Shown here piece after piece: positions 16,215 through 25,544 of a stretch of DNA of 64,000 nucleotides. Every line of letters begins with the position of its first letter. Within the stretch, counting starts at the first letter, position 1. The DNA is taken from positions 437,708 to 501,707 of the forward strand of contig NZ_JACEIC010000002.1 of the NCBI RefSeq assembly GCF_013778305.1. The letters are read 5' to 3'. The translations under genes were made by a program, and so were the position numbers. Source of the stretch: Nocardioides agri (GTDB taxonomy: Bacteria; Actinomycetota; Actinomycetes; Propionibacteriales; Nocardioidaceae). The notes under the pieces are model-generated. The model searched no databases. It saw nothing but the letters and a program-made list of their open reading frames with translations, and was not told the origin of the DNA.

Positions 16215-18016
16215 TGCGGAGCATGACGTACGACGCGATCATCAAGGGCGGCCGCTGGTTCGACGGCACCGGGGCCGCCTCCGCGATCCGCGACCTCGGC
16301 ATCCGCGACGGCCGGGTGGTCGTCGTCAGCGCCGACCCGCTGGACGAGACCGGGTGCCCGGAGGTCGTGGACGCCCACGGCCGGTGGGTGATGCCGGGCT
16401 TCGTCGACATCCACACCCACTACGACATCGAGGTGCTCGACGGGCCGGCCCTGCCCGAGTCGGTGCGGCACGGCGTGACCACGCTCTTCCTGGGCTCGTG
16501 CTCGCTCTCGACGATCCACGTCGGCGGCGTCGACGCGGGCGACCTCTTCGGCCGCGTCGAGGCGATCCCGCGCCAGCACGTCATCCGGGCGGTCGAGGAG
16601 CACAAGACCTGGTCGACCGCGGAGCAGTACGTCGCCGCGCTCGAGGCGCTGCCGCTCGGCCCCAACCTCGCCGCCTTCATCGGCCACTCCGACATGCGCA
16701 CCGCGACGATGGGTCTCGACCGCGCCACCCGCAAGGACGTGCGGCCCTCCCGGCGCGAGCAGGCCCGCATGGAGCAGATGCTCGACGAGGCGCTGGACGC
16801 CGGGTTCGTCGGGATGTCGGCCCAGCAGCTGCTCTTCGACAAGCTCGACGGCGACCTGTGCCGCTCGCGCACGCTGCCCTCGACGTACGCGAAGGGCAGG
16901 GAGATGCGCGGCCTGCGCTCGATCCTGCGCCGCCGCCGGCGCGCGCTCCAGGCCGGCCCGGACGCGAGCCACCCGGTCTCGACGATCGGCGGGCAGGCGC
17001 TCGGGTCGATCGGCTGGTTCGGCCGGCCCGCGCTGCGCACCAGCCTGCTCTCGGCCGCCGACATCAAGGCGATCCCGTTCGTGATCCACCTGATGCGGCC
17101 GCTGGCGGCGCTCGTCAACAGGCTCGGCGCCGACTTCCGCTGGCAGCACCTGCCGGTGCCGTTCGAGGTGTACGCCGACGGCATCGACCTGGTGATCTTC
17201 GAGGAGTTCGGCTCCGGTGCCATGGCGCTGCACCTCCAGGAGAAGCTGGCCCGCGACGAGCTGATGCGCGACGAGGACTACCGCAAGCGGTTCCGCAAGG
17301 ACTACGAGTCGAAGTACGGCCCGCGGGTGTGGCACCGCGACTTCTACGACGCCGAGATCGTCGCCTGCCCCGACGCGTCCGTGATCGGCAAGTCGTTCGG
17401 GCAGGTCGGCGACGAGCGCGGTGGCATGCACCCGGTCGACGCGTTCCTCGACCTGGTGCTCGAGCACGGCACCGCCATCCGCTGGCGCACCACGATCAGC
17501 AACCACCGCCCCGAGGTGCTGAAGAAGCTCGCTCAGGACGGCGGCATCCAGGTCGGGTTCTCCGACGCCGGCGCCCACCTGCGCAACATGGCCTTCTACA
17601 ACTTCGGGCTGCGGCTGCTCAAGCACGTGCGCGACGCCGAGCGCGCCGGGAAGCCCTTCATGTCCGTCGAGCGGGCCGTGCACCGCCTCACCGGCGAGCT
17701 GGGCGAGTGGTACCGCATCGACGCCGGCTTCCTGCGCGAGGGCGACCGGGCCGACCTCGTCGTGCTCGACCCCGAGCACCTCGACGCCGCTCTGGAGAGC
17801 TACCACGAGGCGCCGGTCGAGCAGTACGGCGGACTCTCCCGGATGGTCAACCGCAACGACGCCGCCGTGCCGGCCGTGTTCGTCGGCGGCCGGCGGGTGG
17901 TCACCGACGGCGAGCCCACTCCCCTGCTGGGCACCGAGCGGACCGGCCAGTTCCTGCGCGCCGGACAGACGGGCGCCCCGGTGGTCAGCACGGGCGCGGT
18001 CGAGGCGGCCTCGTGA
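16214..18016 (+). CDS. N-acyl-D-amino-acid deacylase-type amidohydrolase
   Basis: This 600-residue metal-dependent hydrolase has the D-aminoacylase/dihydroorotase-like layout. A small beta domain is made by both ends, and the barrel begins with GFVDIHTHYDIEV, whose HxH binds zinc. Further motifs are HGVTTLFLGSCSLS, FIGHSDMR, SDAGAHLRNMA, and a C-terminal GDRADLVVLDPE strand. Proteins of this group act on N-acyl-D-amino acids or related amides; the real substrate is unknown. The ATG at 16214 and one at 16223 are both possible, and an operator-like site ends at 16214. Its stop overlaps the next gene as GTGA, so the two form an operon. Confidence 0.85.
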   Translation: MRSMTYDAIIKGGRWFDGTGAASAIRDLGIRDGRVVVVSADPLDETGCPEVVDAHGRWVMPGFVDIHTHYDIEVLDGPALPESVRHGVTTLFLGSCSLSTIHVGGVDAGDLFGRVEAIPRQHVIRAVEEHKTWSTAEQYVAALEALPLGPNLAAFIGHSDMRTATMGLDRATRKDVRPSRREQARMEQMLDEALDAGFVGMSAQQLLFDKLDGDLCRSRTLPSTYAKGREMRGLRSILRRRRRALQAGPDASHPVSTIGGQALGSIGWFGRPALRTSLLSAADIKAIPFVIHLMRPLAALVNRLGADFRWQHLPVPFEVYADGIDLVIFEEFGSGAMALHLQEKLARDELMRDEDYRKRFRKDYESKYGPRVWHRDFYDAEIVACPDASVIGKSFGQVGDERGGMHPVDAFLDLVLEHGTAIRWRTTISNHRPEVLKKLAQDGGIQVGFSDAGAHLRNMAFYNFGLRLLKHVRDAERAGKPFMSVERAVHRLTGELGEWYRIDAGFLREGDRADLVVLDPEHLDAALESYHEAPVEQYGGLSRMVNRNDAAVPAVFVGGRRVVTDGEPTPLLGTERTGQFLRAGQTGAPVVSTGAVEAAS

Positions 18017-18465
18017 CCCGCACCCCCGCGGAGGCCGTGCGCGGCCTCTGGCAGACGCTGTCGAAGCGCGACTACGACGGGATCGCCGACTGGGTCACCG
18101 ACGACTGCATCTACCTGGACGTGCCCGTCGGCCCGGCGTTCGCGGCGCGCGGGCCCGCGGACATCGTCAAGCGGCTGCAGGTCGGCTGGGGCGGGCTGGC
18201 GGCGTACGAGAACCACGACGGGCTGCTGGTCGCCGACGACGACGGCAACGTGATGTACGAGCACACCGAGACCTGGACGTTCGCGTCCGGCGAGGTCGTC
18301 ACGCTCGCGTTCGTCAGCGTGCACCGCGTCCGCGACGGCAGGGTGTGCCTGTGGAAGGACTACTGGGACTACGGCGCCATCATGAACAACGCGCCGGCCT
18401 CGTGGGTGGAGTCGCTCGCCACCGCGGACACCTCGTGGGCCTACGACGCCACCGGGGACGTCTGA
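18013..18465 (+). CDS. SnoaL/limonene-epoxide-hydrolase-like protein
   Basis: The 150-residue NTF2-fold protein begins at a GTG that overlaps the amidohydrolase stop (GTGA). The pattern of a helix with GLWQTLSKRDYDGIADWVTDDCIYLDVPVGP, then RGPADIVKRL and a final strand VCLWKDYWDYG, fits the limonene-1,2-epoxide hydrolase / SnoaL-like group. These bind small hydrophobic ligands and some are hydrolases. I see Asp and Trp residues in plausible cavity positions but cannot confirm the Arg-Asp-Asp triad. Being coupled to the amidohydrolase, it probably acts in the same pathway. Confidence 0.8.
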   Translation: MTRTPAEAVRGLWQTLSKRDYDGIADWVTDDCIYLDVPVGPAFAARGPADIVKRLQVGWGGLAAYENHDGLLVADDDGNVMYEHTETWTFASGEVVTLAFVSVHRVRDGRVCLWKDYWDYGAIMNNAPASWVESLATADTSWAYDATGDV

Positions 18466-18494
18466 CCCGCTGACCGGGCGGGTACGAGGGTGGG

Positions 18495-19802
18495 GTGACC
18501 GCCGACCTCGTCTATCTCGTGGGCGGGGCCAGCCTCCTCCTGGCGGTGGTCCTGCCGGAGCTGCTGTCCCGGTGGGCCGTGTCGGCGCCGATGGTGCTCC
18601 TCGCCGTCGGCATGCTCATCGGGCTCACCCCGCTGCCCGACGGCATGCCGCTCGACCCGCAGGAGAACCGCGCCACCATCGAGCACGTCACCGAGCTGGC
18701 CGTGCTGGTCGCGCTCATGGGCGTCGGGCTGGCGATCGACCGCCCGCTGGAGCTGCGCCACCGGCGCTCCTGGGGCCGGTGGCGGGCGACCTGGCTGCTG
18801 CTCGGCGTCAGCATGCCGCTGACGATCGCGGCCGTCGCCCTGCTCGGCTGGTGGGCCGGGCTGGCCCCGGCCGCGGCGGTGCTGCTGGGGGCCGCACTCT
18901 CCCCGACCGACCCGGTGCTCGCCTCCGACGTCCAGGTGGCGGGTCCGCAGACCGGGGACCTCGAGGTCGACGAGGACGACGAGGTGCGGTTCACGCTGAC
19001 CTCGGAGGCCGGGCTCAACGACGGTCTCGCCTTCCCGTTCGTCTACGCCGCGATCCTGATGGCGACCGAGGGCGCCGTCAGCGGGTGGGCGCTGGAGTGG
19101 GTGGGCTGGTACCTCGTCGGCAAGGTCCTGATCGGGGTCGCCGCGGGCGTCGCCGTCGGTCGGCTGCTCGCGTACGCCGCGTTCCGGTCCGCCAGCGCCT
19201 CCCTGCGCGTCGCCGAGCGCGGGGAGTCGCTGCTGGCCCTCGCGGCGCTCGTCTCGGCGTACGGCGTCGCCGAGGTGGTGGGCGGCTACGGCTTCCTGGC
19301 GGTCTTCGCGTGCGCGATGACGTTCCGGTCCGCCGAGCGGTCGCACGACTACCACGCCGCGATGCACCAGGTGGCCGAGCGCCTCGAGCGACTGCTCACG
19401 CTCTTCGTGCTGCTGGTGCTCGGGATCGCGCTGACCCGTGGGCTGCTGGAGAGCCTGGACTGGCGCGGGGCGGGGATCGCCGTCGCGCTCGTCGTGGTCG
19501 TGCGGCCGCTGGCCGGCAACGCCGGGCTCCTGCTCGCCGGCGACCGGGCGGACATCGACCGTGGCGAGCGCTGGGCGATCGCGTTCTTCGGCGTGCGCGG
19601 CATCGGGTCGATCTACTACCTCGCCTACGCCGCCGGGCACGCCGACGAGCTCGGCGCCGACTGGCTGTGGTCGACGGTGTCCTTCACGATCGTGCTGTCG
19701 GTCTTCCTGCACGGCGCGCTGGCCACGCCCGTCATGCGGAGGATCGGCGCTAGCCGGCCAGGTGACCCCACGCCGGAGCCAGCTCGGACCACGGACCACT
19801 AG
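18495..19802 (+). CDS. Na+/H+ (cation:proton) antiporter, CPA1 type
   Basis: The 435-residue protein has about 12-13 membrane segments. The conserved ion-binding region is visible as GAALSPTDPVLASDVQ and SEAGLNDGLAFPFVYA, the signature of NhaP-type CPA1 exchangers, in which the Asp of GLNDG is the transport residue. FFGVRGIGSIYYLAYA near the C-terminus is also typical. It exchanges cytoplasmic Na+ or K+ for protons and serves pH and salt homeostasis. The start is a GTG at 18495, which follows AGGGTGGG. The last 53 bases overlap the convergent ABC exporter gene on the opposite strand. Confidence 0.88.
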   Translation: MTADLVYLVGGASLLLAVVLPELLSRWAVSAPMVLLAVGMLIGLTPLPDGMPLDPQENRATIEHVTELAVLVALMGVGLAIDRPLELRHRRSWGRWRATWLLLGVSMPLTIAAVALLGWWAGLAPAAAVLLGAALSPTDPVLASDVQVAGPQTGDLEVDEDDEVRFTLTSEAGLNDGLAFPFVYAAILMATEGAVSGWALEWVGWYLVGKVLIGVAAGVAVGRLLAYAAFRSASASLRVAERGESLLALAALVSAYGVAEVVGGYGFLAVFACAMTFRSAERSHDYHAAMHQVAERLERLLTLFVLLVLGIALTRGLLESLDWRGAGIAVALVVVVRPLAGNAGLLLAGDRADIDRGERWAIAFFGVRGIGSIYYLAYAAGHADELGADWLWSTVSFTIVLSVFLHGALATPVMRRIGASRPGDPTPEPARTTDH

Positions 19803-22800
19803 CGGCGACCCGGCCCTCGACCAGCACGACGACCCGGTCGGCCTGGGCGAGCGCGGCCCGCTTGGACGTCGCGCCGACGACCGTGGCGCCGCGCTCGCGC
19901 AGCGCGGTCCAGAGCTCGATCTCGGTGGCGGCGTCCAGCGCCGACGACACGTCGTCGGCGAGCAGCAGCTCGGCGTCGCAGGCGAGACCGCGGGCCAGCG
20001 CGAGCCGCTGCACCTGGCCACCGGAGAGCCGCACGCCGCGGTGCCCGACGAGCGACTCCGGTCCGCCGGCCGACGCCACGTCGGAGGCGAGGCGCGCCGT
20101 CTCGATCGCGGGCAGCACCTCGCGGTCGGGGTGGTCGAGGTGGATGTTGTCGGCGAACGTGCCGGAGAGCACCCGCGGCACCTGCGCGACGTGAGCGACC
20201 CGGCCGGGGCGCAGGGCGACCTGCGGGTCGCCGACCGGTTCGTCGTTCCACCGGATCTCGCCGGTGCTCGACACCAGTCCCGCGAGCGCGGACAGCAGGC
20301 TGGACTTGCCGGAGCCGACCTGGCCGAGCAGCAGCACCAGCTCCTGGCCGTGCACCGTCAGGTCGACGTCGCTGACCCCGATCGTGCCGTCGTCGTGGAC
20401 CGCGGTCAGGCCGCGCAGCTCGATCGTGCGCAGCGGGTCGCGGACACCCGGCTCGGGGGCCGGCGCCGCGCCCGCCACCAGGTCGACGCCATCGGGCAGG
20501 TGCATGAGGTCGCCGCCGCCGGCGAGCCGGCTGGTCGTGCGCATCCAGGAGCGGGTGCCGGGCGCCTCGGTGACCACCGCGCCGGCCACCCGGCCGAACC
20601 AGTCGAAGCCGTTGACCGCGCCTGCCACCAGCAGCGCGGTGGCGAGGCCCCAGCCGCCCGCGACCATGACGGCCCACGCGGTGACGACGCCGCACTGCAC
20701 CATCACGATCGGGACGCCGTCGAGCATCGCCTGCACGCGGTGCTCGCGCACCGCGGCCTCGACCCGGCCGCTGTCGACGGCACGCAGGTGGGCGTGGACG
20801 CTCGGCGTGGACGCGGCGAGCTTGACCGTGCGCACCGAGTCGAGCGCCGAGACCAGCGACCGGCCGAACCGGGCCCGCGCCGACGCCGACGCGGCCGCCG
20901 ACCGGCCCGCCACCGGGCGGCCGAGGGTCGAGGCGAGCGCGGAGACGACCATCACCGCCAGCAGCACCCCGCCGGCGAGCAGGCTCTGCGCGACGATCGC
21001 GGTGACCGCCGCGATGAGCAGGCCGTTGACGAAGTCGACCCAGCGGTCGGCGTACCGAGCGATCCGGTCGGCGTCCATGGTGCGCGCCACGACCTCGCCG
21101 GGCGGGGTACGGCGCAGGCGGTGCTGGTCGGTCTGCCCGGCGAGCACGCTCGTGCGGACCCGGAGCATGACCCCGACCCACCAGCGCGGGTAGCGCCGGA
21201 TGGCGGCGGCGAGCAGCAGCGGGGAGACGAGCAGCGAGGCGACCAGCGCGACCGTCAGCCGGGTCGGGTCGCCGTCGCGCTGGAGGGTCTCGACGAGGTG
21301 GCCCCACGCCCAGCCGGTGAGCACGCCGAACGCGCCGGTGAGCGCGGAGAAGAGGAAGAGCCCGATCGCGACGACGCCCCACTGCGGCTCGATCAGCAGG
21401 GTGGAGAGGGTCGCCCGGGCCAGGCTGGGCACCGGCTCGAGGTCGGGGGCGGCCGGCGGCGCGCCCACCCGGCGCGCGGTGCCGACCTGGGTGGCGACGG
21501 CGGTCTCGGCTGCCGCCTCCTCCGGCGCGACCCGCTCGTCCTCGGCGGACGCGGTCAGCAGCGCGCGGAACGGCCCGGGCTCGGCGGCGAGCCGGGACCG
21601 GAGGCCGCGCTGGACGACCTTGCCGCCGTCGAGGACCGCGACCTGCTCGGCCCGCTCGGTGGTCGAGAGGCGGTGCGCGACGAGCAGGCCTGTGCGCCCG
21701 GCGAGCAGCCGGTCGGAGGCGCGCACGACGTGCGCCTCGGTGACGGGGTCCATGCGCGCGGTGGCCTCGTCGAGCACGACCACGCGGACGTCGCGGACGA
21801 GCAGCCGGGCGAACGCGACCAGCTGCTCCTCGCCCGCCGACAGCGTGGTGCCACCGGGACCGAGGAGGGTGTCGAGGCCGTCGGACAGCCCGGCGACCCA
21901 GTCGTCGAGGCCGAGCTCGACGACCGCGGCCTCGACGTCCGCGCGTGGCACGTCGCCGAAGAGCGTGATGTTCTCGCAGAGCGTGCCCGCGAGGATCTCG
22001 GTGCGCTGGGTGACCACGCCGACCGCGGCACGCAGCCGCTGGAGGTCGAGGTCGAGCACGTCGACGCCGCCGAGCAGCACCGAGCCGCGCTCCGGCTCGA
22101 CGGCCCGGGACAGCAGCGACGCGAGCGTGGACTTGCCGGAGCCGGTCCGGCCGACGAGCGCGCAGGTGGTGCCGGCAGGGACGTGCAGGTCGACGTGCTG
22201 GAGGGCGAACCGGGCCTCGACGTAGGCGAAGTGCAGGTCGCGGAAGGACACGTCGAGCCGGCCTGCGGGCAGGTCGGCGCCGCCGATCGGCTCCGGCTCG
22301 GCGCCGAGCAGGCCGCGCAGCCGCAGGACCGCGCCGAAGCCGGCCTGCAGGTCGGGCAGGTGCCGGGCCATCTGGTCGACCTGGCCGACGAACATCGTGG
22401 TGACCAGGAAGAGCGTGACCAGCGCCGAGGTGTCGAGGTGGTCGGCCTCGACCAGGGCGATGCCGACCAGCGCGGTCGCGGCGAGCACGGCGTGCAGCAG
22501 CGATCCGGTGCGCCGGCTGACCCGCGCCTCGAGCTCGAGCACGATGGCGAACCGCCGGTGCACCGTGGCGGCGAGCTCGGTGCAGCGGCGCAGCACGTGC
22601 GCCTGGCCCAGGCTCGCGCGCAGGTCGTCGCGGCCCGCGACCCCCTCCTCCATCGCGGCAGCGTGGTCGGTCCACGCCATCTCCTCCTCGACCTTGCGGG
22701 CCGAGATCTGCGGCAGCAGGGGGCGTACGACGCCCAGCGCGGCCACGCCGGCGACCGGGAAGAGGAAGAACGCCGGCCACCAGGTCAGGCCCGCGACCAG

Positions 22801-23271
22801 CCACAGCGGGCCGGACGCCAGCACGGTGCGGATCGCCATCCACGCGCTCTGCCGCAGCAAGGTGCCGACCTCGTGGGTGTCGTCGTCCACGCGGTCGAGC
22901 ACCTCGCCGACGGCCTGCTCGGTGAGCGCCTCCAGCGGCTGGTGCAGCGCCGCATCGAGCAGGTCGGCGCGGAGCTTGCCCTCCGCGCGGTCCACGACCC
23001 CGGCCCACAGGGTGCGCGCGGCGGTGTCGAGCACCGCGGCGCCGACGACGCACAGCGCCAGCAGCCCCACGAGCCGGGTGCTGGCGTGCTCGGCCAGCCG
23101 GCCCGCCACCACCGAGCCGAGCGAGGTGCTGACGGCCGCGATCGCGCACGCGACCAGCGCCGTCACCGCGATCGGCGACCGCAGCCGCCGCCAGTCGACG
23201 GTGCGGGCGGGATCGGCCGGGCCGGGCGGTGCCGGCCGGACCGGGCGGTCGGCCTCGAGAGTCGTGGACAT
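19750..23271 (-). CDS. Fused ABC exporter with two TMD-NBD halves
   Basis: The 1173-residue single polypeptide holds two complete half-transporters. Half 1 has a membrane domain (about 25-320), a Walker A with Lys380 (GRTGSGKST), a degenerate signature LSAGEEQ and a Walker B with catalytic Glu502 (VVVLDE). Half 2 has a membrane domain (about 615-900), Walker A Lys989 (GQVGSGKSS), a canonical LSGGQ and LLLADD with Asp1107 where the catalytic Glu should be. One composite ATP site may thus be inactive, as in heterodimeric exporters. The likely substrate is a drug, lipid or peptide. ATG 23271 was preferred to GTG 23277. The 3' end overlaps the antiporter gene. Confidence 0.88.
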   Translation of the reverse strand: MSTTLEADRPVRPAPPGPADPARTVDWRRLRSPIAVTALVACAIAAVSTSLGSVVAGRLAEHASTRLVGLLALCVVGAAVLDTAARTLWAGVVDRAEGKLRADLLDAALHQPLEALTEQAVGEVLDRVDDDTHEVGTLLRQSAWMAIRTVLASGPLWLVAGLTWWPAFFLFPVAGVAALGVVRPLLPQISARKVEEEMAWTDHAAAMEEGVAGRDDLRASLGQAHVLRRCTELAATVHRRFAIVLELEARVSRRTGSLLHAVLAATALVGIALVEADHLDTSALVTLFLVTTMFVGQVDQMARHLPDLQAGFGAVLRLRGLLGAEPEPIGGADLPAGRLDVSFRDLHFAYVEARFALQHVDLHVPAGTTCALVGRTGSGKSTLASLLSRAVEPERGSVLLGGVDVLDLDLQRLRAAVGVVTQRTEILAGTLCENITLFGDVPRADVEAAVVELGLDDWVAGLSDGLDTLLGPGGTTLSAGEEQLVAFARLLVRDVRVVVLDEATARMDPVTEAHVVRASDRLLAGRTGLLVAHRLSTTERAEQVAVLDGGKVVQRGLRSRLAAEPGPFRALLTASAEDERVAPEEAAAETAVATQVGTARRVGAPPAAPDLEPVPSLARATLSTLLIEPQWGVVAIGLFLFSALTGAFGVLTGWAWGHLVETLQRDGDPTRLTVALVASLLVSPLLLAAAIRRYPRWWVGVMLRVRTSVLAGQTDQHRLRRTPPGEVVARTMDADRIARYADRWVDFVNGLLIAAVTAIVAQSLLAGGVLLAVMVVSALASTLGRPVAGRSAAASASARARFGRSLVSALDSVRTVKLAASTPSVHAHLRAVDSGRVEAAVREHRVQAMLDGVPIVMVQCGVVTAWAVMVAGGWGLATALLVAGAVNGFDWFGRVAGAVVTEAPGTRSWMRTTSRLAGGGDLMHLPDGVDLVAGAAPAPEPGVRDPLRTIELRGLTAVHDDGTIGVSDVDLTVHGQELVLLLGQVGSGKSSLLSALAGLVSSTGEIRWNDEPVGDPQVALRPGRVAHVAQVPRVLSGTFADNIHLDHPDREVLPAIETARLASDVASAGGPESLVGHRGVRLSGGQVQRLALARGLACDAELLLADDVSSALDAATEIELWTALRERGATVVGATSKRAALAQADRVVVLVEGRVAASGPWSELAPAWGHLAG

Positions 23272-23322
23272 CGGCACGACGCTACGTCGTCGTACCGACA
23301 GCCGTCGCCTGCATTTCCGGCC

Positions 23323-23853
23323 TCAGAAGCGCCAGCGCGTGGCCCCGCCGGGCGCGACCGTGAGGAGCGCCACCATCGACGTCGCCTCGACCCGGTAGAC
23401 CCACCACGGCGGCGGGCCGCCGGAGGGCGCGGTGAAGGGAGCGGTCAGCGCGACGCCCGACTCGTCGACCTCGCAGGGCCATCCGCCGGCGGCCCAGTCG
23501 GCGGCCCGGGCAGCGACGAGCGCCGGGTCCGTGACGCGGCTCGCGACGCCTTCGACGACGAGGTCGAACTCGTCCAGCGCGAGCGCGAGCGAGCACCGGG
23601 GATCACGGGCGAGGTTGCGGGCCTTGCGGGTGCGCGGCCCGGTCTCGAACCAGAACGCGCCGTCGGCCCACGCCGAGCCGATGCCGGTCGTGTGCGGCGC
23701 GCCGTCGTCGTTCAGCGTCGTGACCCACGTGCTGTGCCGGTCGGGACCTCCCGTGCCCGGCGCCTGCGGGAAGCCCCTGTCCAGGCGCGCGGTGATCGTC
23801 GCCAGGTCCAGGGTCGGGTTGTGGTCCTGGGTGTCCAGGTTGGTCGCGGTCAT
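23323..23853 (-). CDS. Pyridoxamine 5'-phosphate oxidase-like flavin/F420-binding protein
   Basis: The 176-residue split-barrel protein belongs to the PNPOx-like family. The core runs from STWVTTLNDDGAPHTTGIGSAW through FWFETGPRTRKARNLARDPRCSLAL, the region that holds the flavin or F420 phosphate in this family. WWVYRVEATSMVALLTV forms the last strands. Stand-alone members of this size in actinobacteria are often F420- or FMN-dependent reductases or heme-related proteins; I cannot tell which. It lies between the ABC exporter (45 bases) and the importer operon (30 bases), with no sign of a shared function. Confidence 0.82.
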   Translation of the reverse strand: MTATNLDTQDHNPTLDLATITARLDRGFPQAPGTGGPDRHSTWVTTLNDDGAPHTTGIGSAWADGAFWFETGPRTRKARNLARDPRCSLALALDEFDLVVEGVASRVTDPALVAARAADWAAGGWPCEVDESGVALTAPFTAPSGGPPPWWVYRVEATSMVALLTVAPGGATRWRF

Positions 23854-23883
23854 GCAAGGACCGACCTCCGGCCGCCCACGGAC

Positions 23884-24693
23884 TCATCGCGCGCCGGTGA
23901 GCCCCTCGGCGTGCGAGCCCGACAGCCGCTGGGCGAGGTAGATCGGGATCGCCGAGAAGACCACGAGCACCGCCGCGACGACGTTGACGATCGGCGCCTG
24001 GTTGGGCCGGAAGAGGTTCTGGAAGATCCAGATCGGCAGCGTCTGGTCCTGGCTGCTCGCGGTGAAGGTCGTCACGACGATCTCGTCGAAGGACAGCCCG
24101 AAGGACAGCAGCGCCCCGGCCAGCAGCGCCGAGCGCAGCATCGGGAAGGTGACCAGCCGGAACGTCGTCAGCCGGCCCGCACCGAGGTCCATCGACGCCT
24201 GCTCGAAGTTGCTGCCCAGTCGCGCGAAGCGTGCCTGCACGTTGTTGAAGACGGTCACGATGCAGAAGGTCGCGTGCGCGATCACGATCGTCCACAGGCT
24301 CAGGTCGATGCCGAGGATCGTGCGGAAGCCGTTCTGGAACGCCAGACCGGTGACCACGCCCGGCAGCGCGATCGGCAGGATGATCAGCAGCGAGACGACG
24401 TTGCGCCCGAAGAAGCGGGTCCGTCGCAGCCCCATCGCGGCGAGCGTGCCGAGCGCGAGCGCGACCACCGTGGCCATGATCGCGACCTTGACGCTGGTCC
24501 ACAGCGCGTCCCGGGCGCCCTGGCTCTCCCACGCCAGCTGCCACCAGTGCAGGGTCAGCCCCGCAGGCGGCCAGCCGAAGGTGTTGTCGGTGTTGAACGA
24601 GTTCAGCAGCACCAGCGCGAGCGGGACGTAGACGATGACCAGCACCACGAGGGTGAAGACGGTCAGCGAGCGGCGGAGTCCGTGGGACAGCAT
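23884..24693 (-). CDS. ABC importer permease (PotC-like), cluster 1
   Basis: The 269-residue inner-membrane permease has about six transmembrane helices. The cytoplasmic EAA loop reads as FEQASMDLGAGRLTTFRLVTFPML, where it docks on the ATPase. FGLSFDEIVVTTF is the conserved segment of spermidine/putrescine PotC proteins. The ATG at 24693 overlaps the stop of the PotB-like gene by one base (TGATG). It is the last gene of the four-gene operon ATPase, binding protein, PotB, PotC. Polyamines are the best guess for the substrate, though related compounds such as GABA or opines use the same family. Confidence 0.9.
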   Translation of the reverse strand: MLSHGLRRSLTVFTLVVLVIVYVPLALVLLNSFNTDNTFGWPPAGLTLHWWQLAWESQGARDALWTSVKVAIMATVVALALGTLAAMGLRRTRFFGRNVVSLLIILPIALPGVVTGLAFQNGFRTILGIDLSLWTIVIAHATFCIVTVFNNVQARFARLGSNFEQASMDLGAGRLTTFRLVTFPMLRSALLAGALLSFGLSFDEIVVTTFTASSQDQTLPIWIFQNLFRPNQAPIVNVVAAVLVVFSAIPIYLAQRLSGSHAEGLTGAR

Positions 24694-25541
24694 CAGAGGT
24701 TCTCCAGCGCTCCGGTACGGCGGGCCGCGGCCAGGTAGCCGAGCATCACCACGATCGGGATCGTCGCGACGGCGGCCGCGAACGGCAGGTTGTTGGCGGC
24801 GCCCTGGTTGTCGTAGACGACGTTGCCGAGCATCTGCGTCGTGCCGCCCACGATCTTGACCGCGATGTAGTCGCCCATCGTGAGCGAGAACGTGAAGATC
24901 GAGCCGGCCACGATGGCCGGGAACGCCATCGGGATGACCACGCGCCGCAGCGTCTGCCAGGACCCGGCGCCGAGGTCGGCGGACGCCTCGAACAGCGAGT
25001 CCGGCACCCGCTCGATGCCGGCGAAGACCGGCAGGATCATGTACGGCAGCCACAGGTAGGCCAGGGTCACGGTCGTGGCGAACAGCCCGTAGCCCGGGGT
25101 GTCGAGGCCGAACGGCTGCGCGATCCAGGCGATGGGGCCGTCGGCGGAGAACATGCCCCGCCAGGCGTACGCCTTGACGAGGTACGACGCCCACAGCGGC
25201 ATCAGCACCGCGATGACCAGCAGCCGCTGGGCCCGGCGCGAGGCGACCTTGGCCATGTAGAGCGCGATCGGGAAGGCCAGCACCGCGTCGACCACGGTCA
25301 CGACCGCCGCGACCATCAGGGTCCGGAAGGTGATCGTGCGGTAGACGTCGACGGTGAGGAGCGACCTGAAGTTGTCGAGCGTCCAGATCCGCTCGATCTC
25401 GCCGGTGAAGTCGTTCTGGCTCCACAGCGAGGTGACGAGGAGGGCGCCGAGGGCCCCAAGGTAGGCCACTCCCAGCCACAGCATCGGCGGCGTCAGGAGC
25501 AGGCCCACCCGGAGGCCCGGGCGTCGGTCGAGGAGCGGCAA
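24693..25541 (-). CDS. ABC importer permease (PotB-like), cluster 1
   Basis: The 282-residue membrane protein has about six helices and pairs with the PotC-like protein. Its EAA loop is seen in LFEASADLGAGSWQTLRRVVIPMAFP, followed by FTFSLTMGDYIAVKIVGG, typical of PotB. The start is a TTG at 25541, only three bases after the stop of the binding-protein gene; an in-frame GTG at 25508 would also leave all helices intact. Together the two permeases form the channel for the lipoprotein-fed importer. Confidence 0.88.
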   Translation of the reverse strand: MPLLDRRPGLRVGLLLTPPMLWLGVAYLGALGALLVTSLWSQNDFTGEIERIWTLDNFRSLLTVDVYRTITFRTLMVAAVVTVVDAVLAFPIALYMAKVASRRAQRLLVIAVLMPLWASYLVKAYAWRGMFSADGPIAWIAQPFGLDTPGYGLFATTVTLAYLWLPYMILPVFAGIERVPDSLFEASADLGAGSWQTLRRVVIPMAFPAIVAGSIFTFSLTMGDYIAVKIVGGTTQMLGNVVYDNQGAANNLPFAAAVATIPIVVMLGYLAAARRTGALENL

Positions 25542-25544
25542 GCG

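Noticed and set aside
19438..24738. A 1766-codon open frame on the plus strand through the exporter and permease genes
   Set aside because: It is the antisense shadow of GC-rich genes with clear ABC motifs on the minus strand; its translation is low-complexity Arg/Gly/Ala-rich sequence without any domain.
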